Part shown: positions 1-9,299 of the stretch, in pieces
Layout of the letters: the number at the start of each line of letters is the position of its first letter
Numbering within the stretch: position 1 is the first letter of the stretch
DNA from: Anaerolineae bacterium
Lineage (GTDB): Bacteria; Chloroflexota; Anaerolineae; Anaerolineales; E44-bin32
Assembly: GCA_011174825.1 (NCBI GenBank)
Contig: DUEZ01000070.1
Span: 1-64,000, forward strand
Reading direction: 5' to 3'
Length of the DNA stretch: 64,000 bases
Program-made: the position numbers and the translations under genes
The notes under the pieces: generated by a model
Told to the model about the DNA's origin: nothing
Seen by the model: only the letters and a program-made list of their open reading frames with translations
Database searches by the model: none

Positions 1-1084
1 CAACACGTTCTTCCAACCTGATGCTTCTGGGAGTTGCTTCTATCGCTTCCACCTGGGTCTTTTCGGCGGCGCGGACCCGTTTGAGGGTGTTTTCAACTCG
101 CTGGATTTCAGCATGGGCAAACTCACGATCCTCTGGTCCCAGCGCCAGAAACTGCTGCCAGGTCTCCAATGCCTCATCCCACTTTTCTTCTCTCTCAAGA
201 ACACGCGCCCGCTCCAGCAGTATCCTCAAACCTGTATCCGGTCTTTCAGGCTTCAGAAGGACCTCTTCTCTTATCGTCTCCTCTGCCACCCGTTCGTGCA
301 GCGCGGTGCGGAAGCTTTCAATGTCGGGGAATCGATCATCTTGTTCAAGCTCCAGTGCTCGGTGAATTGCATTCTCAAGACCGGCAGGTACGTTGGTATT
401 TAACTCACGAAGTGGAGTTACCGCCGTCCTCTTTAATAGACGCTCAAAACTGTCTGTGGGTGGCTGGCCTGTGAGCAGGTCATAAAGCGTTGCAGCCAGT
501 GAATACTGGTCGCTGCGTGCGTCGGTGCGTTGGAGCCCGTATTGTTCCGGGGGCGAGAAGCCAGGCGTTAATCCACGAGCCCCAGTGGTGGTTGTCGTTC
601 CCAGGTCGAACTCTTTCGCGATGCCGAAATCGACCAGCATGACAGTCCCATCTGGTTGTAGCTTGATGTTGGAGGGCTTGATATCGCGATGGATCACTGG
701 GGGATCACGGGTGTGAAGATAGGTCAGTGCATTGCATACCGCATCTGCCCAGAGGAGTACTTCTTCAACCGTTGGACGGTTTTGTTGCGAACGGGTGTGA
801 AGATCCTCTCCCGCGACGTAGTCCATGACCAGGTACTGACGATCCCCAATGACGAAATGATTGGAAACTCTGGGTAAGTTGTTATGACGCAGTCCCGCGA
901 GCAGGATGGCTTCACGCCTGAACTGGCGTTCTGCTTCCGGGCTTGGACTGAGGTTTTCTTTTACCGCTACAGGGAGTTCGAGGGTTTGGTCATAGGCAAG
1001 GTAAACAGCCCCCATGCCGCCTTTGCCAAGCTGACCTTCGATGCGATATCGGTCTCGAAGTACCGACCCAGATTTGAGGGCCAT
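1..1084 (-). CDS. Serine/threonine protein kinase (partial, C-terminus off the left edge)
   Basis: A cytosolic Hanks-type kinase domain that phosphorylates Ser/Thr of unknown targets. Reading leftward from the ATG at 1084, the protein opens with a Gly-rich loop (LGKGGMGAVYLAYD, about residues 19-32), the VAIK-like lysine (VAVKEN), the catalytic loop VIHRDIKPSN (encoded near 670-700), DFGIAKEF and a PPEQYG activation segment. The kinase domain ends near residue 270. A charged helical stretch with TPR-like spacing follows and runs off the window, so membrane or sensor domains cannot be judged. An ATG 18 bases upstream is followed at once by a stop, which fixes the start at 1084. The next gene inward is the LCP protein in the same orientation, 173 bases upstream. 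Confidence 0.9.
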   Translation of the reverse strand, partial: MALKSGSVLRDRYRIEGQLGKGGMGAVYLAYDQTLELPVAVKENLSPSPEAERQFRREAILLAGLRHNNLPRVSNHFVIGDRQYLVMDYVAGEDLHTRSQQNRPTVEEVLLWADAVCNALTYLHTRDPPVIHRDIKPSNIKLQPDGTVMLVDFGIAKEFDLGTTTTTGARGLTPGFSPPEQYGLQRTDARSDQYSLAATLYDLLTGQPPTDSFERLLKRTAVTPLRELNTNVPAGLENAIHRALELEQDDRFPDIESFRTALHERVAEETIREEVLLKPERPDTGLRILLERARVLEREEKWDEALETWQQFLALGPEDREFAHAEIQRVENTLKRVRAAEKTQVEAIEATPRSIRLEERV

Positions 1085-1257
1085 GTCTTGATTTTATGCC
1101 ATGGGGAGGGTGGGGTCAAACACTACATAACAAGATCAAAGGAGAGATTGAGCCTTGCATGCGGTTGAGGAGTTAATTCAAAGCAGTACCCTTAAGAGGT
1201 TTACTCATGATAAATGCAGATATTGACAAAAAATCAGGATGGGGGACTGAGCACTTA

Positions 1258-2361
1258 TTAGGGCCCGAAAGCTTCTTGTAACATGTCTTGGATCGCGTCC
1301 CAGTTGGGCAGCAGCACGGACGCACCACTGTATGGAACACGCCACATAGTAACCATGTCGAAACCGATGCTGTAGGCGTGTATTCGGGAGGAATCAGATG
1401 CGAGCGTGGCTGCCAGCGGGACGAGCGGTAGGATGTCGTCGAGTCTCATATCCGTTTGTGCCAAGGAATCAAATTGGTCGTAGAGTTGTGGCACTCTCGA
1501 CAACCCATCCAAGTTTAGTACCCGGTTAAAGAGAGCCTTGACCACCTCTTGCTGACGTCGTAAGCGGTCGAAGTCGCTGCTCTTTTTCCGCATCCGAACA
1601 TAGCATAACGCGGTGTAGCCATCCATTTGGTATAAGCCGGGTGTATAGGTATAGGTCGTAGAACCGCATTGATCTTCTAAGTACGAGCCGACGTATACAT
1701 AAATACCTCCAAGAAGGTCAACCGCAGTTACAAAACCTGAAAAGTATACCCGCACCCAATAGTCGACCTCTATGCCTAGGTTATAGAGAATGGTGTTCTT
1801 CACCATTTCGGGTCCGCCTCGAGGATCGGCGGTATTGATCCGATCCACCCGCCAACCCGGAAGGTAGACGTAAAGATCGCGGGGGATGGAAATCATGGTA
1901 GCAGTTCCGGCTCCAGGATTGAGAGAGAGAACGATGATGGTATCTGATCGAGAACCCGAGCGATCGGGTCGATAATCTGAACCGAGGATGATGATATTGA
2001 CCACATCTTCGGGGAACTCTATACGCGGCTGTGGACGAGGGATCTCGATGGCGGAGGGTTCCACTGGCGCTGGAAAATCTCCCCATGGATTCTCGGAGGT
2101 GGGCGAAGGAAGGGGGGTCGGCGTTGAAGTTGGTAAGGCGGTTGGTGTCGATGTGGGGAGCAGTGGAATGAAAGGTGTAGCTGTTGAGGTAGCATTCGGA
2201 TCGGCCGTTACAAGGGGTCCTATCGAGGCGGACCCGCCTGGGATGAGCGCGCCCGGAACCCAACTGCAGGATGCCAAGATAGCGCAAATAGCCAAAAGAA
2301 TCGGTTTGGCAATAAAATGCGATTTCAAGTGTCGTTTTAACAGCGATACGATCGTCATCAT
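1258..2361 (-). CDS. LCP (LytR-CpsA-Psr) family cell-wall glycopolymer ligase-like lipoprotein
   Basis: LCP proteins transfer undecaprenyl-linked glycopolymers to peptidoglycan or other acceptors outside the membrane. A signal peptide with a lipobox (LASC, Cys32) suggests a lipoprotein. Residues about 58-90 are a Thr/Pro/Ser-rich linker. The LCP domain starts near residue 120 with LGSDYRPD, RSD (138-140), the SIPRD motif (158-162) and the Asn-containing helix near 175. These Arg/Asp residues bind the pyrophosphate in characterised members. Length (367 aa) is typical. Two adjacent ATGs could start it; the first is used. No partner glycan genes lie nearby, so the polymer is unknown. Confidence 0.88.
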   Translation of the reverse strand: MMTIVSLLKRHLKSHFIAKPILLAICAILASCSWVPGALIPGGSASIGPLVTADPNATSTATPFIPLLPTSTPTALPTSTPTPLPSPTSENPWGDFPAPVEPSAIEIPRPQPRIEFPEDVVNIIILGSDYRPDRSGSRSDTIIVLSLNPGAGTATMISIPRDLYVYLPGWRVDRINTADPRGGPEMVKNTILYNLGIEVDYWVRVYFSGFVTAVDLLGGIYVYVGSYLEDQCGSTTYTYTPGLYQMDGYTALCYVRMRKKSSDFDRLRRQQEVVKALFNRVLNLDGLSRVPQLYDQFDSLAQTDMRLDDILPLVPLAATLASDSSRIHAYSIGFDMVTMWRVPYSGASVLLPNWDAIQDMLQEAFGP

Positions 2362-2921
2362 TCTTTTAGACGCTCAACAGCTTGGTTATGTTCCCGTTGT
2401 TCCACCGTTTCATGATTACTAACGATGATTCTGGGCAATACCATTGTTCACACTTTTCTTCTTTCCGTTTGCCCTATCAGATAGATGCAAGTGTTGGACC
2501 AAGGCGTTCATTCATGCTAGGGCTGATATACGCTAGAGGGAGCGAGCTTGAGATCGGAAATTACGAAGAATCATGGCCAAGATCTTAATCAGTTCATGCC
2601 GTGAGCCCAGTGGGGAATTAAACCATAGAAACAAAGACATTGTATGATACCACTGAAAGAGGTCAACCGCGAGAAGAGGACAGGGGTTGTCTTAAAAGCC
2701 ATGTCCATGGACAGTGAGAATATCCTATACTACGTGATGACAGGAAAAGATGCTGCAAGCGCTACACTGCTCTGCTGGGTACCGCTTTTGAGACAATCCC
2801 CCCTATTACGCCGCTTATCCTGAGCTCACTTTCCGCATGCCGTTGTGAAAAACTACTGCGTTTGAGTTCATTATGGAGGCTGCGAGATCGCATGCTTGTT
2901 TTAGGAACGGTGGCTTCTTCA
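2362..2921. other. Intergenic stretch with a half copy of a palindromic repeat
   Basis: No gene is supported here; the short open frames lack family resemblance or a ribosome site. Bases 2651-2684 (CACTGAAAGAGGTCAACCGC and on) resemble the left arm of the palindromic element at 33735-33843, so this is probably a decayed half copy of that dispersed repeat. The rest shows nothing recognisable. Confidence 0.5.
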
Positions 2922-5243
2922 TTATTTAGGCGGACTTTGTCCCACCGGCAATAAGACTGTGAAGATACTGCCCTCCCCAACTTCACTGTCGAACCAAACC
3001 CGCCCCCCCATGGCCTCGCTGAGTGCTTTCACAATAGAGAGCCCCATGCCGGTCTCGCCAAGACCCTGAATCGGTTCGGAATCCGCCTGATCAAGCGGTT
3101 GAAATACCCGTCCTAAATCCTGCGAGGGTATCCCCTCCCCGGCATCCGAGAAGGTGAGCAGGAGAAAATCGGCTTCTTCAGCCGCTTGAAGACGGGCCGC
3201 GACGACAATCTCCTCCCCTTCTGGCGAGGCGCCAATCGCGTTATTAAGAAGGTGCACAACAATCTGAATGATCGCCTCCACATCACCGTTGATCAAAGGC
3301 ATGTCCTCTGGAAAATCCATCCGCAAGGCAATTTTTTTCTCGCGCATGATGGAACTTGCCTTTGTTACCGCTTCCTCGATGCAGTGGAGAAGATCGATAG
3401 GCCCGACCGTCGGTATAGGACCGGCTTCTAAGGAGGCGATTTGAAGTAGATTCTCAATAAGGGAATTTATTTCCTTGATGCCATCTTTTATCTGGTTGAT
3501 AAAGTTTCGCTGTGCTGGACCGAGCATACCGACGGACTCACCAAGAAGGAGTTCGGCGTACTCATGAATAGATGCCATCTGACGACGCAAGTCGTTGGCG
3601 ATGGAAGCCGCAGCCTCCATATCCATTCCTTCTCCAACGCTTTCTTCGAGGCTGGCTCGTCGTTTCTCCGCGGCGGCCAGACGAGCACGAACTTCATGCA
3701 ACTCACGGACCAGCATTTGAAACTGTTCTTCTCGTCTTTCCGCATCACCTGAGGAGGGATTATTAGCCCCTTCGCTTAAAGATGCTTTCATTCTCTTGAT
3801 CTCTCTTTCAAGCACCTGGATTGTCCCCAGGGCTTCCTCGTGTGCCTTGAGAATTGCAGATGGATCATCGGTATGGCTCAATCCCTCCTCGCCTGGAGAA
3901 ATTTGTAATTGTGCTGTTAGGTCGACAATCCTGTCCTCTAGGACGCTAACCTGATGCAGGGCGGCGATAAAGGGATTATCGTCAGAAGGTGCCTGGGGTT
4001 TACCGGGCGTAGTGCTGCGGCTCAGCTGGATGATTCGCTGCGCGACGTGACTGGCGACCCGTTCCAACGCCTGCTGGTCTTCAGGATTCCAAGCTCGATG
4101 CGTATACGGGGAGAGCAACATGATGCCACCTTGTACTCCTCCCTCCGTGAACAAGGGGACCAATAACGTAGGTCCGGTGGTCTTAAAATTTAACTTTTCC
4201 TGTAGTGTTTGTACATCAGGAGATTTGCTCCCCGCAGGTAATTGAAGGGTGCGGGATTGTGCAAGGGCGGTTGAAATGACCGGGCAAGATTTGCTGTCTA
4301 ATGCAGCCCCGGGGACGAGTTGTTCTCGAATGAGGTCATACCCGGTAGCGATTGAGAAGCGTCCCATGATATCTGGGGGGGTGAGCAGCAAGCACAACTC
4401 CGCCTTTGTGAGTTCCGCAACGCCCTTGACGACGGCGGATGCAAAGTTGGATATCTGGTCAGCGCTGATTAACTCAGAAAGCTCACCCAAGATCAGGAGT
4501 AGATCAGCTCCCCCAATTTGAGTTCTTCTCCCTAACAGTTCTGCTTTCACATCCTCATTCTCAGGCTGAGTGAATACCAGTGCTCGGACACCAGCAATTG
4601 AAAACAATGGGTAGGCGCTCAGTTCGGCCCACCTTACAAATCCTGCCAGAGAACCTTCCCTTGAGCCCAGCGCGATGTGTAAGGTATAACCGATCGTCAG
4701 AATGATAAACCCGGCAAGCCCTAAGCCCCATTGAGAAGGTCGAAAGTTAGATAGAACTACCATGATCAGAATGGCTATACCTAAACCCGTCAAAGTCCAG
4801 ATCTCATCGGCTAAGGAAGGGTTGAACGGAAGAGGTGTGTCTTGCCCTGTAAGATTTCCGATGGCTAGCAGTAAACCAACGAAACCAAGACCGAGCGTTA
4901 ATATGACAGCCAGATTTATTAATCGACCTGGTTGAGCAATGAAGAAGGGCCATACGAAAAGTGCCATCCCAGCAAAACTTACATAACGTTCTAGCGCAGG
5001 CAAGACCTGCTCCCCATCCAGAAGCGCCTGCCAATCTAGAATGAAGACGGCTAAAAGTGCCAACCTCATGATGAGCAAGCCTGCGGAAACAAGGTGCCAT
5101 CGATCGGTGAGTTGATTTGATTCTGTCATACGTTGTACACGGACCAGGACGAAGAGCAGTGTGAGGACCAGAACCAGGGTTAGGTGGTAGATTAAACTAC
5201 CCGGGGCAGACATTAGGAGGGAGGCGGCTTCAGAAAGTATCAT
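2922..5243 (-). CDS. Membrane sensor histidine-kinase-like protein with GAF domain, phospho-acceptor His replaced
   Basis: Domain order: about seven membrane helices (residues 15-225), a GAF domain (245-408), a coiled coil (428-535), a HisKA-like dimerisation helix pair (540-605) and a HATPase_c domain (615-768). The ATPase side looks intact: N-box HLLNNA (664-669), G1 DAGEG (700-704) and G2 GETGMGLS (729-736). In the H-box, where kinases have H-E/D-L-R-x-P, this protein reads N-D-L-R-R-Q with Asn550 in the acceptor position. It may therefore be a pseudokinase, phosphorylate another site such as His560, or act on a partner. No response regulator is adjacent. Two TrkA genes lie 21 bases upstream on the same strand, so it may share their transcript. 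Confidence 0.8.
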   Translation of the reverse strand: MILSEAASLLMSAPGSLIYHLTLVLVLTLLFVLVRVQRMTESNQLTDRWHLVSAGLLIMRLALLAVFILDWQALLDGEQVLPALERYVSFAGMALFVWPFFIAQPGRLINLAVILTLGLGFVGLLLAIGNLTGQDTPLPFNPSLADEIWTLTGLGIAILIMVVLSNFRPSQWGLGLAGFIILTIGYTLHIALGSREGSLAGFVRWAELSAYPLFSIAGVRALVFTQPENEDVKAELLGRRTQIGGADLLLILGELSELISADQISNFASAVVKGVAELTKAELCLLLTPPDIMGRFSIATGYDLIREQLVPGAALDSKSCPVISTALAQSRTLQLPAGSKSPDVQTLQEKLNFKTTGPTLLVPLFTEGGVQGGIMLLSPYTHRAWNPEDQQALERVASHVAQRIIQLSRSTTPGKPQAPSDDNPFIAALHQVSVLEDRIVDLTAQLQISPGEEGLSHTDDPSAILKAHEEALGTIQVLEREIKRMKASLSEGANNPSSGDAERREEQFQMLVRELHEVRARLAAAEKRRASLEESVGEGMDMEAAASIANDLRRQMASIHEYAELLLGESVGMLGPAQRNFINQIKDGIKEINSLIENLLQIASLEAGPIPTVGPIDLLHCIEEAVTKASSIMREKKIALRMDFPEDMPLINGDVEAIIQIVVHLLNNAIGASPEGEEIVVAARLQAAEEADFLLLTFSDAGEGIPSQDLGRVFQPLDQADSEPIQGLGETGMGLSIVKALSEAMGGRVWFDSEVGEGSIFTVLLPVGQSPPK

Positions 5244-5264
5244 CGCGAGCGGGGGTCGGGTGGA

Positions 5265-5978
5265 TTATAGCACGCCATCTTCGTTCGAAGGTGCATGCTC
5301 CTCCTTCGAGGGTTCTTCAGGTTCAAATAGGGCTGCTAAATGATCGGCTGCCTCGCGATCGACAACCGCGAGGACCTCGTCCATAACTTCGAACGTCGTG
5401 ACACCACGAGGAACGACGACTTGGCCTTCACGAATGATGGCTGCGATCACACAATGTTCTGGGAGATCCAAGTCTTTAATCATCCTCCCTAGGACTGCTG
5501 CTCCCGGAGGGACCTTCTCCTCAACAAGGGAGTACTTCCCTCGACGAAGCTTGATCAAGGGCATCATATCGCCCAGGGACATCTGTTCTTCAATCAGTCG
5601 AGCGAGCACATCCGCTTGGTTTAAAGACACATCCACACCCAATTCAGGACGGAAAAGCCAAGCGTAGCGAGGATTGTTCACCCTTCCGATAACACGCGGG
5701 ACCTCGAATTCGTATTTTCCGAGCAAAGCGACCGCTAGATTGAGCCCATCATCGTCGGTCGCGGACACCAGGACCTGTGCTTCTTTAGCACCGGCGTGGT
5801 CCAGTACGCGCGCATCTAGGGGATCCCCGGTGTAGATAGTCTCGGTAGGGAGTTCGCGGTGGAGTTGTTCAATAACTTGAGGACGATTCTCGATGAGACG
5901 GACTTTATGACCCAAGTCAAGAAGAAGAGATGCGAGATGTGAACCAATCCGCCCCCCGCCCACGATGATAACATTCAT
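5265..5978 (-). CDS. TrkA-type RCK (RCK_N + RCK_C) potassium-transport regulatory protein
   Basis: Cytosolic RCK protein, 237 aa. An N-terminal Rossmann fold (VIIVGGGRIGSHLA, GxGxxG at residues 7-12; acidic end of strand 2 at ENRPQ) binds NAD(H) or nucleotide. A C-terminal RCK_C domain (about 135-220) is the type that can bind c-di-AMP in some families. A charged tail (EPEEPSKEEHAPSNED) follows. It is the second of two tandem TrkA genes, with 2 bases between the stop of the first and its ATG, directly downstream of a KimA-like transporter. TrkA proteins normally gate TrkH/KtrB channels; none is present here, so the neighbouring transporter is the natural candidate partner, by inference. Confidence 0.88.
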   Translation of the reverse strand: MNVIIVGGGRIGSHLASLLLDLGHKVRLIENRPQVIEQLHRELPTETIYTGDPLDARVLDHAGAKEAQVLVSATDDDGLNLAVALLGKYEFEVPRVIGRVNNPRYAWLFRPELGVDVSLNQADVLARLIEEQMSLGDMMPLIKLRRGKYSLVEEKVPPGAAVLGRMIKDLDLPEHCVIAAIIREGQVVVPRGVTTFEVMDEVLAVVDREAADHLAALFEPEEPSKEEHAPSNEDGVL

Positions 5979-5980
5979 TG

Positions 5981-6640
5981 CTATCCTCCCTTTACCCCGA
6001 TAAGATTTTCAAGCTGAGGTAGATTGGAGGATAAAACGGCGACTACAAGAAGGTCGCCGTCCTTTAACGTGTCATCGGGTTCACTTAATTCCGCGTGACC
6101 TCCACGTACCAAAGCAACCGCTTGACAACCACCCTCTACTGAGATATCGCTTGCACGTTTCCCAGCCATGTGGTTGAGGATTTGGACTTCAACCAGCAGC
6201 ACCTCACCGTTCCCCAAACTTTCTAACTCTGTGACACCGGGATGGGTCAGAAGTTGTTCGATTCGATGAGCAGTCCACGAAGAAGCGATGACGGTTTGCA
6301 GTCCAGCACGCTTGAAAGCCATATTGTGGATAGGATCGAAAACTCTGGCGACCACATTGGGAACATCAAATAAATCACAAGCCGTGTGAGCCGCCACAAG
6401 GTTGATTTCATCGTTGGAGGTGACAGCGGCAAATCCGTCAGCTTTTTCAATCCCAGCTCGGCTCAAAACATCTTGGTCTCGGACATCGCCTTGAAGTGTG
6501 CGGCCTTGGAATTCGGGTTCCAAGCGTTGGAAGGCTTGGGGATCTCGGTCGATGATGACAACGGTGTGCCCTTTCATCGCAACAGCATTGGCAAGTTCCG
6601 AGCCCACTCGACCACAACCAGCGATGATCAAATTCATCAT
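5981..6640 (-). CDS. TrkA-type RCK potassium-transport regulatory protein (first of pair)
   Basis: Cytosolic RCK protein of about 219 aa with a Rossmann motif (IIAGCGRVGSELA) and an RCK_C domain that begins near residue 135 (LESLGNGEVLLVEVQI). The frame is open upstream to 6766, but the start at 6640 is chosen because it has a GGAG ribosome site about 7 bases ahead, overlaps the upstream transporter stop as ATGA, and places the Rossmann motif at the N-terminus as in the family. A second ATG follows immediately (6637). The arrangement shows translational coupling to the KimA-like gene. It is a diverged paralog of the next gene, so a heteromeric ring is possible. Confidence 0.88.
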   Translation of the reverse strand: MMNLIIAGCGRVGSELANAVAMKGHTVVIIDRDPQAFQRLEPEFQGRTLQGDVRDQDVLSRAGIEKADGFAAVTSNDEINLVAAHTACDLFDVPNVVARVFDPIHNMAFKRAGLQTVIASSWTAHRIEQLLTHPGVTELESLGNGEVLLVEVQILNHMAGKRASDISVEGGCQAVALVRGGHAELSEPDDTLKDGDLLVVAVLSSNLPQLENLIGVKGG

Positions 6641-8532
6641 GTCGTCTCCTCGTTCGGACTGTCTGTCAAATGATAGGGAACATCGATCACGATATAACCT
6701 CGTCGGAATAGCAGAGCTAAGCGGATCATCCAGGCGGATTGATTGTGGAGTAAATTCCCCCACCATCGTGAGGGAACGAATTGCGGTAAGACGACGGTGA
6801 TAATGTCGTCCGGTTGACGTTCCGCCTCGAGCTGTTGAAGGTAATCTATTATAGGGCTAAGGATCGAGCGATACGGCGAGGGTAGGCAAACCAACCGAAC
6901 GCCATCGCCCCACTGCGACCACTTCCGTCGTACTTCCTCCCCCTCGGTCGCAGATGTCTCAACGTAGACCGCGGTCACATCAGGTGAGAGCGAACGGGCA
7001 AATTCAAGCGCCTTCAAGACACCACGGTGCACGCCACTGATGGGCATGATCACCTGTGGATTACGCATGCGATGAGGCGCGCCGTAGCGCTCAAGCGAGA
7101 GCTGAGCCGCGACCTGCTGGTAGTGTCTATTGATCCTCAACAAGACCAAAACGATTGCGGGTATCAATAGGACGACGATCCATGCGCCTTGGGTAAAGCG
7201 CGTGATAAGGATGACCATAAACACGGCGAAGGTAGATATACTGCCGATGCTGTTGATGACCGCGTTTCGAAGCCATCCCCCGGATCGAAGCCGCAGCCAT
7301 CGCCGTACCATGCCCATTTGGGACAAGGTAAAGGAGATGAAAACACCTACCGCATACATGGGCAATAAACTGTGAGTGTCTCCTTTAAAGAACAGGATCA
7401 AGATCGATGCTGCAATACCAAGGAGGGTGATGCCGTTGGAGTACACGAGCCGATCGCCCAAGTTGCCCATTTGACGAGGCAGGAAACCATCCCGGGACAT
7501 GAAATAGGAGAGCCGCGGGAAATCAGCAAAAGCCGTGTTGGCGGCAAGAATCAGGATCAGCGCGGTCGCGATCTGTACCACTACGTAAAGGGGTCCGTAT
7601 CCGAACAAGGACCGACCGATTTGTGACAAAACCGTTTCGGCATGATTGGGGACTGCACCCACCTGACTGGCGAGAAAGGTAATTCCCAAAAACATGATGA
7701 TGAGAATGGCGATCATGGTCAGAAGGGTTTTCCCGGCGTTTTTGGCTTCCGGAGGTCGAAAAGCCGGCACACCGTCGCTGATGGCCTCGATGCCTGTCAG
7801 GGCTGTACATCCTGCCGAGAAGGCTCGCAGGACGAGGAAGAGGGTGACACCCTGGAGCGCAACATTGGTGTGCATCGGTTCGTTGATCTCAACTGTCGGT
7901 AAGCCACCCATGAACAGCCAACGGATCAAGCCATAAAAGATGAGAGAAAGTATCCCAAGGATGAAGATGTACGTCGGAACAGAGAAGATCGAGGCCGATT
8001 CACTCGTCCCTCGTTGATTGATAACCGTGACGATCGCGACACCAACCACAGCCAGGAGTGCCCGATAAGGGAAAAGAGAAGGCAACCAAGAAGTGATCGC
8101 CGCAATACCGGCTGAGATACTCACGGAGACGGTCAGGATATACGAGAAGAGCAACGCCGCTCCCGCGATCAAGGCAAACACAGTTCCCAGGTTGTCTGAG
8201 GCAACAATATAAGCCCCACCCCCTTTGGGATAGGCATGTATCGTTTGAAAGTAGGAGAACCCCACGATGATGAGCAGCGTGGCGATCGCCAGAGCAATTG
8301 GGATGGACAGATTGAGCGCTGCGCTGCCGGCGGCGATGAGGACGAACAGGATCTCCTCGGTGGCGTAGGCGACGGAAGAGAGCGCATCCGAGGAGAAAAC
8401 GGATAACGCTTTCACCTTGGTCAGTTTCTCGTGGACGATCTGCGAGGTTGCGAGGGGGTCTCCCATAAGCATCCTTCTCAGGGAGAAAGACCGTATTCGC
8501 GCATCGCTTGAGTCGTTGTTTTCCAATCCCAT
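6637..8532 (-). CDS. KimA-like APC-superfamily potassium transporter
   Basis: Inner-membrane permease of 631 aa with about 12 membrane helices (residues 40-460) and a cytoplasmic C-terminal domain (about 490-631) resembling a universal-stress fold. The N-terminus carries the KimA/YdaO-type signature (DALSSVAYATEEIL, then YPKGGGAYIVASDNLG). KimA is a high-affinity K+/H+ symporter in Bacillus whose activity is inhibited by c-di-AMP. The gene overlaps the first TrkA gene by 4 bases, supporting a K+ role rather than amino-acid uptake. The ribosome site at 8532 is weak; Met21 is an alternative start. A perfect hairpin lies 55 bases upstream. Confidence 0.8.
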   Translation of the reverse strand: MGLENNDSSDARIRSFSLRRMLMGDPLATSQIVHEKLTKVKALSVFSSDALSSVAYATEEILFVLIAAGSAALNLSIPIALAIATLLIIVGFSYFQTIHAYPKGGGAYIVASDNLGTVFALIAGAALLFSYILTVSVSISAGIAAITSWLPSLFPYRALLAVVGVAIVTVINQRGTSESASIFSVPTYIFILGILSLIFYGLIRWLFMGGLPTVEINEPMHTNVALQGVTLFLVLRAFSAGCTALTGIEAISDGVPAFRPPEAKNAGKTLLTMIAILIIMFLGITFLASQVGAVPNHAETVLSQIGRSLFGYGPLYVVVQIATALILILAANTAFADFPRLSYFMSRDGFLPRQMGNLGDRLVYSNGITLLGIAASILILFFKGDTHSLLPMYAVGVFISFTLSQMGMVRRWLRLRSGGWLRNAVINSIGSISTFAVFMVILITRFTQGAWIVVLLIPAIVLVLLRINRHYQQVAAQLSLERYGAPHRMRNPQVIMPISGVHRGVLKALEFARSLSPDVTAVYVETSATEGEEVRRKWSQWGDGVRLVCLPSPYRSILSPIIDYLQQLEAERQPDDIITVVLPQFVPSRWWGNLLHNQSAWMIRLALLFRRGYIVIDVPYHLTDSPNEETT

Positions 8533-8586
8533 AGTTGTGTCTGTTGAAAAATGATCCGCTCAAAGGAGGAAAAAATAAACTGTATT

Positions 8587-8610
8587 TGTTGTGGGCTTCC
8601 GCCCACAACA
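8587..8610 (-). promoter_or_regulatory. Perfect hairpin in the leader of the KimA-like gene
   Basis: GTTGTGGGC and GCCCACAAC (8588-8596 / 8601-8609) pair around a 4-base loop, with one more T-A pair outside. Read on the minus strand it is followed 11 bases later by a run of T (TTTATTTTTT). It could be an attenuator of the transporter mRNA or a terminator of upstream transcription. No c-di-AMP (ydaO) riboswitch consensus was recognised nearby. Confidence 0.4.
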
Positions 8611-8850
8611 TACATCTAGCTCTCCATTTCTCCCTTTTAAGCTCTCTTAGCTATCGTGCTTTGATTGTACACCAGCATCAGATCGTCAGCTTCGGTTCCT
8701 TCGATTGGAGTTGTCGTTTTAATTTACAGGAAGAGCAAAGGGGTTTTCTGCAGTTGATTACCCGCCGCAAAAAAGCCCTCTCCCCTTTGGGGAGAGGGGA
8801 GAGGATTTAACTGCGGTTTATCGAAGCTAAACAACCCTTTGATTCTTACC

Positions 8851-9217
8851 TTGACATTCCGTAGGGGCGGGGTTGCCCCGCCCCTACCTTCTAATGGGAT
8901 TCTGTGGATACTTGCAAATTCCACCCTCTCCCTTATAGGGAGAAGGCAGGGGTGAGGGTGGACTATCCACGAGACAAGCTCCCCTCACCCTAACCCTCTC
9001 CCCACAGGGGAGAGGGGATTCACACCCTATCCCTTTTAGGGAGAGGGATTGACATTCCGTAGGGGCGGGGCAACCCCGCCCCTACCTATTAATGGGATTC
9101 TGTGGATACTTGCAAGTTCCATTCTCTCCCTTTTAGGGAGAAGGCAGGGGTGAGGGTGGACTATCCACGAGACAAGCTCCCCTCACCCTAACCTGATCCC
9201 CACATGGAGAGGGGATT
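8851..9217. repeat. Tandem pair of 198-base-period palindromic repeats
   Basis: Two near-identical units begin with TTGACATTCCGTAGGGGCGG at 8851 and 9049. Each holds three nested palindromes: GTAGGGGCGGGG..CCCCGCCCCTAC, CCCTCTCCCTTATAGGGAGA, and a GGGTGAGGGTGGACTATCC / CTCCCCTCACCC arm ending in CTCTCCCC..GGGGAGAG. A related hairpin also lies at 8780-8808. The same CCCTCTCCC/GGGAGAGGG family recurs at 22332-22440. The 8533-9299 gap is essentially all repeat; no gene is visible. Confidence 0.85.
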
Positions 9218-9299
9218 TTCATCATCTCCCTACTCAGATCGACAGCATCCCGACGTGTTTAATTAAAAATTTGGATGCACTCAATCAGCTTTTTGAACT

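Noticed and set aside
8000-8611. A 203-codon minus frame overlapping the KimA-like gene.
   Set aside because: It is out of frame with the KimA-like gene; low-complexity Arg/Ser-rich translation typical of shadows.
8533-8720. c-di-AMP (ydaO) riboswitch looked for upstream of the KimA-like gene.
   Set aside because: Only a simple hairpin is visible; the conserved ydaO core was not recognised.
8851-9217. Tandem repeats considered as a CRISPR array.
   Set aside because: Units are about 170 bases long and palindromic, with no short spacers and no cas genes.
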